Shown here piece after piece: positions 16,002 to 25,963 of a stretch of 64,000 nucleotides of DNA (position 1 is the first letter of the stretch; each line of letters starts with the position of its first letter). The translations under genes were made by a program, and so were the position numbers. The notes beneath the pieces are model-generated. The model did not search any database, was not told where the DNA came from, and saw nothing but the letters and a program-made list of their open reading frames with translations. The stretch lies in NCBI RefSeq assembly GCF_001418255.1, contig NZ_LIPV01000004.1:186001-250000 (forward strand), in the 5' to 3' direction. This stretch comes from Thiomonas bhubaneswarensis. GTDB lineage: Bacteria > Pseudomonadota > Gammaproteobacteria > Burkholderiales > Burkholderiaceae_C.

Positions 16002-18254
16002 GTGAGTAGCGCAGCCTCGGTGATGGACGCCTATCTGGCTCGGCTCGACACTCGGTTTCCTCAGGTGCTCGAGGTGTTCGACGCCTGCATGAGCGACGCG
16101 CTTGGCGCGCTGACGCCCCAAGGCGTCGATGCCTATCTCGAGGCGGCCAGGTCGCTGGGCAAGCTGGGGCGCGGGGCCGAACCGCTGCTGGCGTTTCTCG
16201 AAGCCTGGCCCTCCACGGCCCGGAGCGCGGGCGAGGTCATGCTTGCACCCGTCATGGATCTGGTGCGGCGCATGCAGCGGTCGCCCAACGGCCGGGCCAT
16301 CGCGGCCTTGCTGCAAACGCTGGCGCCAGTGTCGCGGCGACTGCAGGCGCCAGGGCAACTGCAGCACTACCTCGACATCGTGGCGGATCTGATGGAGCGC
16401 ACCACCGGCTCCATCCACGGCTTCCACAGCACTTACCCCAGCCCCGGACTACCCGACTTTCTCGCTCAGGCGCCAACTCTGCTCGCGCAACTCGACATCG
16501 GTGGCCTGCGCAAGTGGGTGGACTACGGTGTGCGTCACTACGCCCGCCACCCCGAGCGGCAGAAAGACTACTTCAGCCTGCAGTCGGCCGATGCGCGCGC
16601 CGTGCTGCAGCGCGAGCGCCACGGCACGCTGCTGGTGGACGTGGAGCGCAAGCTCGACCTCTATCTGCATGGGCTCTGGCGCGACGGCGATCTGCTGATT
16701 CCCTATTCCACCGCCTTTGACGAACTGCGCAAGCCCGTGCCGTATTACGACCCCCTCGGCATCCGTCTGCCCGATGTGCAGGACGATGCACACGGCGTGT
16801 CCGGGCTCGATCGCTACCGCGTCACCCTCGCACACATGGCCGGTCACCGCCGTTGGTCGCAGCCGCAGATCGCCGACAACTGGAGCCCCTTCCAGCGCAT
16901 GGCCGTCGAGTTTTTCGAGGACTGCCGCATCGACAACCTGGTCATGCGCGAGTATCCCGGCATGCGGCCGCTGTTGCTTGCCCTGCATCCCAGGCCAGCC
17001 GAAGGCGCCTGCGATCCAGAGACCTTCTCCTGCCTGCGCCACCGGCTGGCGCTGCTGTCGCGGGCCATGCTCGACACGCAGCATGGCTATCTCGACGCCG
17101 ACCTCAACGACTTTGTCGTCCGTTTTCGCGCCGCGTTGGCGCGTGGCGCGTCTTCGACCGAAGAGATGGCCGCCCTGGCGCTGGCCTATGTTGCCAAGAC
17201 CCGCCGCCCCAACGACCAGTTCGCCAAGGTGTATTTCGACGACACCGTGATCGATTACCGCGACGACAACCGGCACCTGTGGCGCTTCATCGAGCAGGGC
17301 GACGAAGAGGAGAGTTTCGACACCGAGCGCCACAACGACGTGCAGGCCGAGCCCCAGCGCCTGCCGCCACGCCACTATCCCGAATGGGACTCCACAAGCC
17401 ATAGCTACCGGCCTGACTGGGTGAGCGTTTACGAGGCGCTTCATCCTTCCGGACAGGCGGTGATGATTGACCGCCTGCTACAAAAACACGCTCCGCTGGC
17501 CAAACGGCTGAAGCGCCTGCTCGATCTGCTCAAGCCGCAGGACAAGGTGCGCATCCGCTATCAGGAGGAGGGCAGCGAGCTTGATCTCGACGTGGCCATT
17601 CGCTCGCTGATCGACTTCAAGGCCGGGTCAGCGCCCGATCCGCGCATCAACATGAGTCATCGCACCGACGACCGCGACATCGCCGTCACGCTGTTGCTCG
17701 ACCTTTCCGCCTCGCTCAACGACAAGGCGGCAGGCGGCGAGCAGACCATCCTCGAACTCTCGCAAGAGGCGGTATCGCTGCTGGCCTGGGCCATCGACCA
17801 GTTGGGCGACCCGCTGGCCATCGCCGGTTTTCAGTCCAACACCCGCCACGAGGTGCGTTACCTGCACATCAAGGGCTTTGGCGAGCATTGGGACGACACG
17901 GTCAAGGCGCGGCTGGCCGCGATGCAGGCCGGTTATTCCACCCGTATGGGTGCGGCCATGCGCCATGCCAGTCATTACCTCGCCGCGCGACGCAGCGACA
18001 AAAAACTGCTGCTCATCCTTACCGATGGCGAGCCAGCCGACATCGACGTGCAGGACGAGCGCCACCTCATCGAAGATGCGCGTCAGGCGGTGAAGGAGCT
18101 CGACCGCGAGGGCATCTTCACCTACTGTATCAGTCTCGACCCCAAGGCCGATGCCTACGTGTCAGACATCTTCGGTCGCCGCTACACCGTGATCGACAAC
18201 ATCCAGCGCCTGCCCGAGCGCCTGCCTGAAGTGTTCATAGCGCTGACGAAGTAG
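16002..18254 (+). CDS. cbbO: RuBisCO activase adaptor CbbO (von Willebrand A domain)
   Basis: This 750-residue protein starts at GTG 16002. The long N-terminal part is helical; the last ~200 residues are a VWA domain with the metal-ion-dependent adhesion site DLSASLND and later TDGEPADID. In known systems the VWA MIDAS binds RuBisCO and couples it to the CbbQ hexamer. The length and position behind cbbQ fit CbbO. A minus-strand gene with its stop 22 bp away converges on it. Confidence 0.93.
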   Translation: MSSAASVMDAYLARLDTRFPQVLEVFDACMSDALGALTPQGVDAYLEAARSLGKLGRGAEPLLAFLEAWPSTARSAGEVMLAPVMDLVRRMQRSPNGRAIAALLQTLAPVSRRLQAPGQLQHYLDIVADLMERTTGSIHGFHSTYPSPGLPDFLAQAPTLLAQLDIGGLRKWVDYGVRHYARHPERQKDYFSLQSADARAVLQRERHGTLLVDVERKLDLYLHGLWRDGDLLIPYSTAFDELRKPVPYYDPLGIRLPDVQDDAHGVSGLDRYRVTLAHMAGHRRWSQPQIADNWSPFQRMAVEFFEDCRIDNLVMREYPGMRPLLLALHPRPAEGACDPETFSCLRHRLALLSRAMLDTQHGYLDADLNDFVVRFRAALARGASSTEEMAALALAYVAKTRRPNDQFAKVYFDDTVIDYRDDNRHLWRFIEQGDEEESFDTERHNDVQAEPQRLPPRHYPEWDSTSHSYRPDWVSVYEALHPSGQAVMIDRLLQKHAPLAKRLKRLLDLLKPQDKVRIRYQEEGSELDLDVAIRSLIDFKAGSAPDPRINMSHRTDDRDIAVTLLLDLSASLNDKAAGGEQTILELSQEAVSLLAWAIDQLGDPLAIAGFQSNTRHEVRYLHIKGFGEHWDDTVKARLAAMQAGYSTRMGAAMRHASHYLAARRSDKKLLLILTDGEPADIDVQDERHLIEDARQAVKELDREGIFTYCISLDPKADAYVSDIFGRRYTVIDNIQRLPERLPEVFIALTK

Positions 18255-18275
18255 TGTGTCCCGATCCATGGCCCG

Positions 18276-19394
18276 TCAGCGCTGCCTGGCGATCCACGCG
18301 CCGATCTTCGGCCAGCTTTCATCGAGGGTTCGCTTGCCCATGAACAGCCCGACATGGCCGCCGGGCACCGTCTGGGCTTCGACCTGATCCGCAGGTGTGC
18401 CGCAGAGCGTCTTGGCCGCGAACACCTGCTCCGCCGGAGTGATGTCGTCGCTCTCGCCCGCAAGCAGGTAAAGCGGGCAGGTGATGTCTTTGAGCTGCAG
18501 CGGGCGTCCGAGCGCCACGAACTCGCCACGGGCAAGCTGATTCTGTTTGAACAAGCGGTCGATCACCTGCAGGTACCAGCGCCCGGGAAGGTCGAGCGGG
18601 TTCTCATACCAGCGCTCGAAGGCCTCGGTCTTGCTCAGCCAGACCGGGTCGTCGATGTGTTCGTACAGGTCGATGTGCTCCTGCACGTAGTGCTGCGTAG
18701 GGTGCATGTTCTTCCAGCCGGCCAGCATGTATTTGCCCAGCATCAGGCCGTTGCCACTGGCCACCAGATCTTCATAGAAGCTCATCGGGCTTTGCTTGAC
18801 CATCTTCAGCAGCGGGCCATGACCGGCGTGGGTGTCGATGGGCGAGCCGGCCAGCACTAGGCTGCTGACCTTACTTGGGAAGCGCGCGGCGAGCATCGCC
18901 GCCGTCCACCCGCCCTGGCACAGGCCGACCAGGTTGACGCGCCCGCCGAGGTCGTCGACGCAGGCCAGCAGCGATGCCAGGTAATCGTCCACTTCCAGGT
19001 CTTTCATGTCCGCCGTGGCACTGTGCCAGTCGGTGAGGAACAAAGGGCCGACGCCTGCGGCCCGCAACGTCTGCATCAGGCTCTGCCCGTCGTGATAGTC
19101 GGCGATCATCGAGGTATGCCCGGCATAGGGCGCGATGACCAGCGTCGGCGTGCCCGCAGCCGCTGGTTGCGAGTAGTCGCAAAGATCGAGGGTGCGCAGC
19201 TTCAGCCGCTCGCTGTGCGCCGTGGCGAGTCGGGGCTTGAGCCCGCCGTGCAGCCGCAGCTCCTCGTCGAGGAATTTCACGTTGCGTGCAAGCAGATCCA
19301 ACCCCTGCTCGGTCAGGCTGGCGGCGAGCTGCATGGGCCAGAAAAACGGCACGTTGATATTGGGGGCGACGGGTGCTGTTGGGGCGGTGGACAT
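18276..19394 (-). CDS. PhaC-like alpha/beta hydrolase (PHA synthase/depolymerase-related)
   Basis: This 372-residue alpha/beta hydrolase has the PhaC-type nucleophile elbow LVGLCQGGWTA, with Cys rather than Ser, and later GESDDITP and GGHVGLFMG with the acid and His. It is much shorter than a class I synthase (compare 25964-27910) and lacks the long N-terminal region. ATG 19394 follows a strong AAGGAGG site. It is the last gene of the minus-strand operon that begins with phaC. It may be a short synthase-like enzyme or a depolymerase-type enzyme; which is not clear. Confidence 0.75.
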   Translation of the reverse strand: MSTAPTAPVAPNINVPFFWPMQLAASLTEQGLDLLARNVKFLDEELRLHGGLKPRLATAHSERLKLRTLDLCDYSQPAAAGTPTLVIAPYAGHTSMIADYHDGQSLMQTLRAAGVGPLFLTDWHSATADMKDLEVDDYLASLLACVDDLGGRVNLVGLCQGGWTAAMLAARFPSKVSSLVLAGSPIDTHAGHGPLLKMVKQSPMSFYEDLVASGNGLMLGKYMLAGWKNMHPTQHYVQEHIDLYEHIDDPVWLSKTEAFERWYENPLDLPGRWYLQVIDRLFKQNQLARGEFVALGRPLQLKDITCPLYLLAGESDDITPAEQVFAAKTLCGTPADQVEAQTVPGGHVGLFMGKRTLDESWPKIGAWIARQR

Positions 19395-19404
19395 AAAGCC
19401 TCCT

Positions 19405-21792
19405 TCAGGCAATGGCGAAGTAGCGGAACAGCGGACGCTTGACCAGCACGTCCAGCAACAGGGTGAACACGACCGTGGCGAACAGGATGGTGCCCACGAC
19501 GAACCAGGGCAGCGCGGCCATCAGCACGCCCAGACCCGCCAAAAGGCAGACGACGACGAGATCGCCAACGCTGGCGGCGGCCATCCATTTCGAAGGCGCG
19601 AGCTGCCACAGCGGGCCGTCGCTGCGAAGCAGATAGATGCCGGCCTGATTGCCGAACACGAGAATGAGGAACACCACGGTCTGCAACTGCGCCGGGCCCA
19701 GGCCCTGTGCCCGCGCCCAGACATACAGCCCCGCAGCGAACAGCAGGCTCAAGCCCGCCAGCACCATGGACGCGCCCATCAGCTTGCGCACCTGCCAGCG
19801 CTGCGGCAGCGCGGCAGGTCGCACACGGTCGGTGGCAATGCTCATGGTGGCGAAATCGTTGGCAAACAGCATCAGCACGATCAGCAAGGGCGAAATGACG
19901 AAATGGCCGGTGAGCATCAGACCGAAGGTCAGAAAGATCACGATCTCCAGCGTGCGCAGCACCTTGTTGAGGGTGTAGGTGAGCATGCGCCGGTGCACCT
20001 GCCGCCCGGCACGCACCACGGTGAGCACGCCGGAGAGGCCGGGGTCGGTGAGCACCACGCCGGCTGCGGCCTTGGCCACGTCGGTGGCGCTGGCCACGGC
20101 GATGCCCAGTTCGGCCTGCCGCAGTGCGGGGGCATCGTTGACGCCATCGCCGGTCATGCCGGTGACATGCCCGGCTTTTTGCAGCGCGGCGACGATGTGG
20201 TGTTTGTCTTCCGGCAGCACGCGGGCATACAGGTCGCACTGCGACGGATCGAGCGTCTTCCCGGCGCCGATATGGCACACCCGATCGCCCAGGCCGAGTT
20301 GCGCGCCGATGGCGCGGGCGGTTTGCTCCGAGTCGCCGGTGGCCATGCACACGCGCACGCCGAGTTGCGCGATCTGCGCGATCAGATCGGCAGCGTCTTG
20401 CCGGGGCGGATCGGACAGGCCGACCACGCCTTGCAGTTGCAGCGCCTCGTCCGTTCCCGCCGCGACGGCGAGCACGCGCGCTCCGCTGCTGGCGAGCTGC
20501 TGTTCGGCGGCTTCGAGCGCAGCCTGCTGCGCCGCGTCCAGATGGCATAGCGGGCCGATGACCGTGGCCGCACCCTTGACCGCGCGCCAGGTCTGGCCGT
20601 CCACGGTGTAAACCCCTTCGCTGCGCCGCGTGGCGGGGTCGAAGGGGTGGAAAGCGGTGCGCATCGGGGCGTCGTCGAGCAGCTTGCGCTCGCGCGCCGG
20701 GGCGAGCAAGGCCAGGTCGAGCGGGTCTTGCGTGGCATCGTCGCTGGCCAGTGCGGCAGCGCGCAGCACGGCATTCTCGTCCGCACCCGGCGCCAGCGCC
20801 ACGGCGCCCGCGTAGCGCAGGCTGTTCTGCGTGAGCGTGCCGGTCTTGTCGGATACCAACGTGTCCATCGCCGCGGCTTCTTCCACCGCCGGCAGGCGCG
20901 TGACCAGCACGCCCCGATGCGCCAGCCACTGGCTGCTCACCGCGGTGGCCAGGGTGTAGGTGGCGGGCAGCGCGACCGGCACCGAGGCCACCAGCAGCAT
21001 GAGGGCGAACACCGCGGTATCGAGCAGGGGCAGGTGATGCCAAAGCGCAAAACCAATGACCAAGGCCACCAGCACCACGTCGAACAGCACCAGCCGCTTG
21101 ACGATGGCGAAGATGGTGCGCTGCATATGGCTGGGCGCATTGGAGACCCGCACCAGCTCGGCGGTGTGGCCGAAGTAGGTGTGGGCACCGGTGGCGCTGA
21201 CTGTGCCGCTGGCCTCGCCCTGGCGCACGATGGCGCCGGTGTAGGCGGGTTTGCCCGAGCCTGCGTCAACAGGCAGCGACTCGCCGGTGAGTGCGGCCTG
21301 ATCGAGCGACACGGCGCCGTCGAGCAAGACCAGATCGGCCGGCACGATATCGCCCGCCCGGATGTGCACCACATCCCCCGGCACCACCTGTTCGGCGGGA
21401 ACCTGCTGCCATTGCCCGTCACGCAGCACCCGGGCGTTGACATGCAATTGCCTGCGCAGCAGCGCCAGCGCGTCCTTGGCGCGCTGCTCCTGCACCAGGG
21501 CGACCACGGCGTTGAACACCAGCAGCGCCGCGATCACCAGCGCCTCCAGCCCGCGCCCGAGCAGTATCTGCAGCACGATCACGGCTTCGAGCATCCACGG
21601 CACCGGCGCCCAGAACTTGGCCAGCAGTTGCCGCCAGACGGGAACCGTTTGCTCGGCGATGGCGTTGGGGCCAAAGCGCGTCAGCCGTGTACGGGCCTCG
21701 GCGGCGGAAAGGCCTGTGGCCGTATCGGTCTGCGGCAGGCCGTCGGCCTGCGCGGTGCGCGCAGCCGCTTGAGCATCGGGGGTGGCGGACAT
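19405..21792 (-). CDS. Plasma-membrane proton-efflux P-type ATPase
   Basis: This 795-residue P-type ATPase has the phosphorylation motif SDKTGTLTQN, the actuator motif LTGESLPVD and the hinge MTGDGVNDAPALRQ. The short N terminus without metal-binding domains and the order of membrane helices fit the type IIIA H+-ATPase group found in plants, fungi and some bacteria. It would pump protons out of the cytoplasm using ATP. It sits in the acetyl-phosphate/PHA operon, where it could help hold internal pH during acid production; that link is inference. Confidence 0.88.
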   Translation of the reverse strand: MSATPDAQAAARTAQADGLPQTDTATGLSAAEARTRLTRFGPNAIAEQTVPVWRQLLAKFWAPVPWMLEAVIVLQILLGRGLEALVIAALLVFNAVVALVQEQRAKDALALLRRQLHVNARVLRDGQWQQVPAEQVVPGDVVHIRAGDIVPADLVLLDGAVSLDQAALTGESLPVDAGSGKPAYTGAIVRQGEASGTVSATGAHTYFGHTAELVRVSNAPSHMQRTIFAIVKRLVLFDVVLVALVIGFALWHHLPLLDTAVFALMLLVASVPVALPATYTLATAVSSQWLAHRGVLVTRLPAVEEAAAMDTLVSDKTGTLTQNSLRYAGAVALAPGADENAVLRAAALASDDATQDPLDLALLAPARERKLLDDAPMRTAFHPFDPATRRSEGVYTVDGQTWRAVKGAATVIGPLCHLDAAQQAALEAAEQQLASSGARVLAVAAGTDEALQLQGVVGLSDPPRQDAADLIAQIAQLGVRVCMATGDSEQTARAIGAQLGLGDRVCHIGAGKTLDPSQCDLYARVLPEDKHHIVAALQKAGHVTGMTGDGVNDAPALRQAELGIAVASATDVAKAAAGVVLTDPGLSGVLTVVRAGRQVHRRMLTYTLNKVLRTLEIVIFLTFGLMLTGHFVISPLLIVLMLFANDFATMSIATDRVRPAALPQRWQVRKLMGASMVLAGLSLLFAAGLYVWARAQGLGPAQLQTVVFLILVFGNQAGIYLLRSDGPLWQLAPSKWMAAASVGDLVVVCLLAGLGVLMAALPWFVVGTILFATVVFTLLLDVLVKRPLFRYFAIA

Positions 21793-21813
21793 GGTCGGCT
21801 CGTTGGCCGCGGG

Positions 21814-23238
21814 TTAGGGTCGGAACGCGCGTGCCGCTTTGTTGATGCCTTCGCTGAGCATGGGATGGGGAAATACCGCATCGGCCAGCGCGGCGGCGGT
21901 CGAGCCCTGTTCCAGCGCCAGAGCCAGCGGCGTGATGAGCTGCGCGGCGTCCATCCCAGCGATCTGAGCGCCGAGCAGCCTGCCATCCGCACGGCGGAAA
22001 ACCAGTTTGATGAAACCTTGCGTCTCGCAGTAGATCTGTGCGCGCGAGTCCTGCGCGTAGTCGTAGCGGGTGACCGTCACCGCACCGGCGCCGAGCGCGG
22101 CTTCAGCCTGGGCCGCGGTCTGGCCCACATGCGCCAGCTCCGGCTCGGTGAACACGGTCATGGGCACGGCGCCGAAGTGCATGAGATCCACCGCCTGCCC
22201 GCCTGCGGCGATGCAGTGCGCCGCCACCAGGCTCTGGCGCACGGCAGAGTGAAACAGCATGCTGCGGCCGTTGACGTCACCCGGCGCCCAGACCTGCGGG
22301 TTGGAGGTGCGCAGGGTTTCATCGACCACCACATGGCCGCTATCGAGCGCCAGCCCCAGATGCTCGACACCCTCGGGCAGCACCGGCACGCGGCCTGTGG
22401 CCATGAGCACGGCGTCTGCATGCACACTGCGCTCGCCGCCGTCCTGCTTGTAGCGCACATAAAAACCGTCGCCCTCGCGCGCGATGGAAAGCACCTGGGC
22501 CGAGCGTTCGATATGCACACGCTGCGAAAGACTCGCCAGCAGGGAAGCGGCCAACTCGGCGTCGAAACCGGGCAGCAACTGCGGCGCGAACTCCAGCACG
22601 GTGCATTCCACGCCCAGCGCCTGCAGCATGGACGCGGTCTCCACACCGATGTAGCCGCCGCCGATGACGACGAGATGGCGCGGCAGCGGCAGATCGGCGC
22701 CGAGGCGGAACAGATCGTGCGAGGTCAGCGCCAGATCGGCACCGAGGATGGGTAGGCGCGCCGGTGCCGAGCCGGTGGCGAGCATCAGGTGGCGAAAGCG
22801 CACGGTGCGCGACGCGCCGTCGTCGGTGTCGATGCGCGCCTGGTCGAGGGCGACGATGGCCCCACGTCCTTGCACGAACAACACGCCGCTGTCGGCGATC
22901 TCCTGCGCGTGCTGGGCATAGCGCGTGTTCTGCACGCGATCCTTGTGCGAGAGCACGGCGGGCCAATCCACCGTGGGCTTGCTGCCGCGCAGGCCGAAGC
23001 CCGCGAACTTGTCCGCCAGGCCACGCACCAGCGCCGCCTCGCGCATCGCCTTGGAGGGTACGCAGCCCTCGGCCAGGCAGTCGCCGCCGAGGTTGCCGAT
23101 GGGATCGACCATCAGCACCGACAACCCGGCCTTGGCGAGAAAAAAGGCGCCGGGATAGCCCGCGCCGCCAGCACCGAGCACGAGCACATCCACCTGCTCG
23201 GGAACGCCGGTGAGGGGAGCCTGAAACGAAGCGGTCAT
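21814..23238 (-). CDS. Dihydrolipoamide dehydrogenase / mercuric reductase-type flavoprotein
   Basis: This 474-residue pyridine nucleotide-disulfide oxidoreductase has the FAD-binding VLVLGAGGAGYPGAFFLAKAG, the redox-active cysteine pair GGDCLAEGCVPSK, the NAD-binding GGGYIGVETAS and a C-terminal dimerisation domain ending PHPMLSEGINKAA. There is no N-terminal heavy-metal domain and no C-terminal Cys pair, so it is not a classical MerA. It resembles Lpd-type proteins encoded away from dehydrogenase complexes. The open frame continues upstream to 23793, but the ATG at 23238 is at the correct N terminus. Its substrate is unknown. Confidence 0.85.
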   Translation of the reverse strand: MTASFQAPLTGVPEQVDVLVLGAGGAGYPGAFFLAKAGLSVLMVDPIGNLGGDCLAEGCVPSKAMREAALVRGLADKFAGFGLRGSKPTVDWPAVLSHKDRVQNTRYAQHAQEIADSGVLFVQGRGAIVALDQARIDTDDGASRTVRFRHLMLATGSAPARLPILGADLALTSHDLFRLGADLPLPRHLVVIGGGYIGVETASMLQALGVECTVLEFAPQLLPGFDAELAASLLASLSQRVHIERSAQVLSIAREGDGFYVRYKQDGGERSVHADAVLMATGRVPVLPEGVEHLGLALDSGHVVVDETLRTSNPQVWAPGDVNGRSMLFHSAVRQSLVAAHCIAAGGQAVDLMHFGAVPMTVFTEPELAHVGQTAAQAEAALGAGAVTVTRYDYAQDSRAQIYCETQGFIKLVFRRADGRLLGAQIAGMDAAQLITPLALALEQGSTAAALADAVFPHPMLSEGINKAARAFRP

Positions 23239-23258
23239 AGCGCCTCCATGGGGTGGGT

Positions 23259-24446
23259 TCAGTCGAGCAGCGCTACGGCCTGCAGCGCCATCACGCCTTC
23301 TTCGTCGGTGGGCAGGGCGTAGGCCGGAACCGGGCTGTCGCCGTGGGTGATGCAGGGCTGTCCAGCGGCGTTGGCCAGCGGGTCCAGGCGCAGGCCGAGC
23401 CAGGCTAAGGCGTTGCACACCTCTTGCCGCACGCGGGCGCTGTGGGTGCCGATGCCGCCGGTGAACACCAGGGCGTCGAGCCCGCCGATGTCGGCGGCCA
23501 GCGCGCCGATGTGATGCACCACGCTGGCGGCGAACAGCGCAATGGCCTCCTCCGCGCGCGGGTCGGTGCTGGCTTCCAGGGTGCGCAGGTCGCCGCTGAT
23601 ACCCGATACGCCCTTGAGCCCGCTGTCGTGGTAGAGCATGTCGGTGACCTGCCGCGCGTCGAGGTGTTCTTCGGTGATCCAGTGCAGCACCAGGCCGGGG
23701 TCGATCGCGCCGCTGCGGGTGGACATCATCACCCCGTCGAGCGCGGTGAAGCCCATGGTCGTGGCCACGCTGCGCAACTGCCGCAGGCCGCACAGGCTGG
23801 AGCCGCCGCCCAGATGCGCGACGACGACCGCGCCACGCGCACGTTCGCCTAGCAGCGGCGGCAGCTTGTGGGTGAGGGCGTCATAAGACAGGCCATGAAA
23901 GCCGTAGCGCTTGAAGCCCTTGTCGTGCCAGGGGCGCGCAATGGCGTAGCGCCGCGACAGGTCGGATTGCGTGGCGTGAAAGGCCGTGTCGAAGCAGGCG
24001 ATCTGCGGCACCTCGGGCAGCCGGGCGGTGGCGGCGTCCACCCCGGCCAGCCCCGGCCCTTGGTGCAGCGGGGCGAGGCTGCGCAGGGCGTCGAGCGCGC
24101 CGCGTACCTCGGGGGTGATGCGATGCGCGCGGGTGAAGCGGGTGCCACCATGCACGATGCGGTGCGCCACCGCGGCAATCGTCCCGAACCCTGCGGGCTT
24201 GATGAGGGTGTCGAGCAGGGCATCGACTTCGGCCTGGATGTCGCCGCGCGGCTGTGCCGATGCAGCCTGGTGCCGCTGGCCCTGCGCATCGGTCCAGCGC
24301 AGCGTGGCCTGACCGTCGTGATTGTCGATCTCGCCGCGCAGCAGCGCCTCAGGCAAAAGCGGGCCGTGGCACGAGTCAAGCGGGAATAGCGCGAACTTCA
24401 GGCTCGCCGACCCGGTGTTGAGGCAGAGCAGGGTGGGGCTGGACAT
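23259..24446 (-). CDS. ackA: Acetate kinase
   Basis: This 395-residue protein has the ASKHA-fold motifs of acetate kinase: NTGSASLKF at the N terminus, catalytic FDTAFHATQ, RYGFHGLSYD, AHLGGGSSLCG and the late FTGGIGTHS. It makes ATP and acetate from acetyl phosphate, or the reverse. The start lies 2 bp past the stop of the upstream phosphotransacetylase gene, so the two probably act as a pair. The second motif reads SAS instead of the usual SSS, a small variation. Confidence 0.93.
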   Translation of the reverse strand: MSSPTLLCLNTGSASLKFALFPLDSCHGPLLPEALLRGEIDNHDGQATLRWTDAQGQRHQAASAQPRGDIQAEVDALLDTLIKPAGFGTIAAVAHRIVHGGTRFTRAHRITPEVRGALDALRSLAPLHQGPGLAGVDAATARLPEVPQIACFDTAFHATQSDLSRRYAIARPWHDKGFKRYGFHGLSYDALTHKLPPLLGERARGAVVVAHLGGGSSLCGLRQLRSVATTMGFTALDGVMMSTRSGAIDPGLVLHWITEEHLDARQVTDMLYHDSGLKGVSGISGDLRTLEASTDPRAEEAIALFAASVVHHIGALAADIGGLDALVFTGGIGTHSARVRQEVCNALAWLGLRLDPLANAAGQPCITHGDSPVPAYALPTDEEGVMALQAVALLD

Positions 24447-24448
24447 GG

Positions 24449-25897
24449 TCAGGCCCCCTGGGTGGAGGCGGCAGGCGGCGCGTCGAGCAGGCCGACGGCG
24501 CGCATCTGCGCCTGCCGTAGCAGTACGGCCAGCGCGCTGGAGGCAAGGCGCGCTGGCACGCCGTCGGCTCGACTGGTGAGGATGATGGGAACGCGGGTGC
24601 CGATGACCAGCCCGGCGATGGTGGCACCGCCGAGGTATTCGAGCTGCTTGGCCAGCATATTGCCCGACTCCAGATCGGGGGTGAGCAGGATGTCGGCGAC
24701 GCCGGCTACCGGGGAGGTGATGCCCTTGGTCTTGGCCGCCGCTGCCGAGATGGCATTGTCGAAGGCCAGCGGGCCGTCGAGGATGGCGCCGATGATCTGC
24801 CCGCGGTCGGCCATTTTGCACAGCGCGGCGGCGTGCAGCGTGGCCTGCATGTTGGCGTTGACCGTTTCTACCGCCGCGAGTATGGCCATGCGCGGGGTGG
24901 CGATGCCCAGCGCCTGCGCCAGTTCGATGGCGTTTTGTGCGATGTCGCGCTTGGTGTCGAGATCAGGGTCGATGTTGATCGCGGTGTCGGTGATGAACAG
25001 CAGGCGGTCGGCCGCCGGGGCGTCGATGACGAACACATGACTCGCGCGCCTGCCGGTGCGCAGGCCGTTTTGCGCGTCGAACGCGGCGTGCATCAGCTCG
25101 TCGGTATGCAGCGCACCTTTCATCAGCGCGCCGACCTTGCCATTGCGGGCGAGTTCCACCGCCAGCGCGGCCGCGGCGTGGCTGTGCTCTGTGGGCATGA
25201 GCTGCCAGGGCGACAGGTCGATGCCCGCTTCTTGCGCGGCGGCGCGGATGCGGTTTTCCGGCCCGATCCAGATCGGCTCGATCAGCCCGGCCTGTGCGGC
25301 GTCGATGGCACCCTGAATCGACACCGCGTTGACCGGATGCACCACGGCCACCCGCATCGGGCTATGCCCGGCGCAGCCTGCGCGCGCCTGCTCCACCAGT
25401 GCACGCAGCCGTGGGCCGTCATCGACCAGGCGCAGTTGCGGCAGTTGGGTGCGGGCGAGGCAGACCTTTTCGGTGGGTGCCTGCACCAGCGCCTCGCCGG
25501 AGACGACGGTCTCGCCGCGTTGGTTGACCACCGCGCAGTCGAAGCGGATGCGATGGGTGTCGGCCCATTTCTCGCGCGCCGTGACCGAAACGGTGACGGT
25601 GTCGCCCAGCATCACCGGCAGGTGGAAATGCAGCGACTGGTCGACATACACCGTGCCCGGCCCCGGCAGCACCGTGCCGAGCAGGTTGGACAGCAGGGCG
25701 CCGCTCCACATGCCGTGGGCGACGACCTGGCGAAACGGCGTGCTTTGGGCGAAATCGGCGTTCACATGCGAGGGGTTGGCATCGCCGGACATCACCGCGA
25801 AGGTGGCGATGTCGTTCTGCGTGAGGGTGCGCTGCAGGCTGGCGTGGTCGCCGATGGCGATATCGTCGAAGGTGCGGTTGCAGAGGGTGTCGGTCAT
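24449..25897 (-). CDS. MaoC hydratase-phosphate acetyltransferase fusion
   Basis: The first ~150 residues form a MaoC/R-hydratase hot-dog domain with the catalytic GDANPSHVN motif. The remaining ~330 residues form a phosphate acetyl/butyryltransferase domain with the late motif GVADILLTPDLESGNMLAKQ. This bifunctional layout is a known type. The hydratase half could feed (R)-3-hydroxyacyl-CoA to PHA synthesis, and the transferase half makes acyl phosphate for the adjacent acetate kinase. It lies between phaC and ackA on the same strand. Confidence 0.9.
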   Translation of the reverse strand: MTDTLCNRTFDDIAIGDHASLQRTLTQNDIATFAVMSGDANPSHVNADFAQSTPFRQVVAHGMWSGALLSNLLGTVLPGPGTVYVDQSLHFHLPVMLGDTVTVSVTAREKWADTHRIRFDCAVVNQRGETVVSGEALVQAPTEKVCLARTQLPQLRLVDDGPRLRALVEQARAGCAGHSPMRVAVVHPVNAVSIQGAIDAAQAGLIEPIWIGPENRIRAAAQEAGIDLSPWQLMPTEHSHAAAALAVELARNGKVGALMKGALHTDELMHAAFDAQNGLRTGRRASHVFVIDAPAADRLLFITDTAINIDPDLDTKRDIAQNAIELAQALGIATPRMAILAAVETVNANMQATLHAAALCKMADRGQIIGAILDGPLAFDNAISAAAAKTKGITSPVAGVADILLTPDLESGNMLAKQLEYLGGATIAGLVIGTRVPIILTSRADGVPARLASSALAVLLRQAQMRAVGLLDAPPAASTQGA

Positions 25898-25963
25898 GGA
25901 GTGGCTCGGCGGAGTCGTCGGTGAGGCCGTCGGCGAAGGTGGGCGGCGGAAGTCGTGACGGGA

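Noticed and set aside
21814..23238. Mercuric reductase merA
   Set aside because: It lacks the heavy-metal-binding N-terminal domain, the C-terminal Cys pair and any mer neighbours; an Lpd-like flavoprotein fits better.
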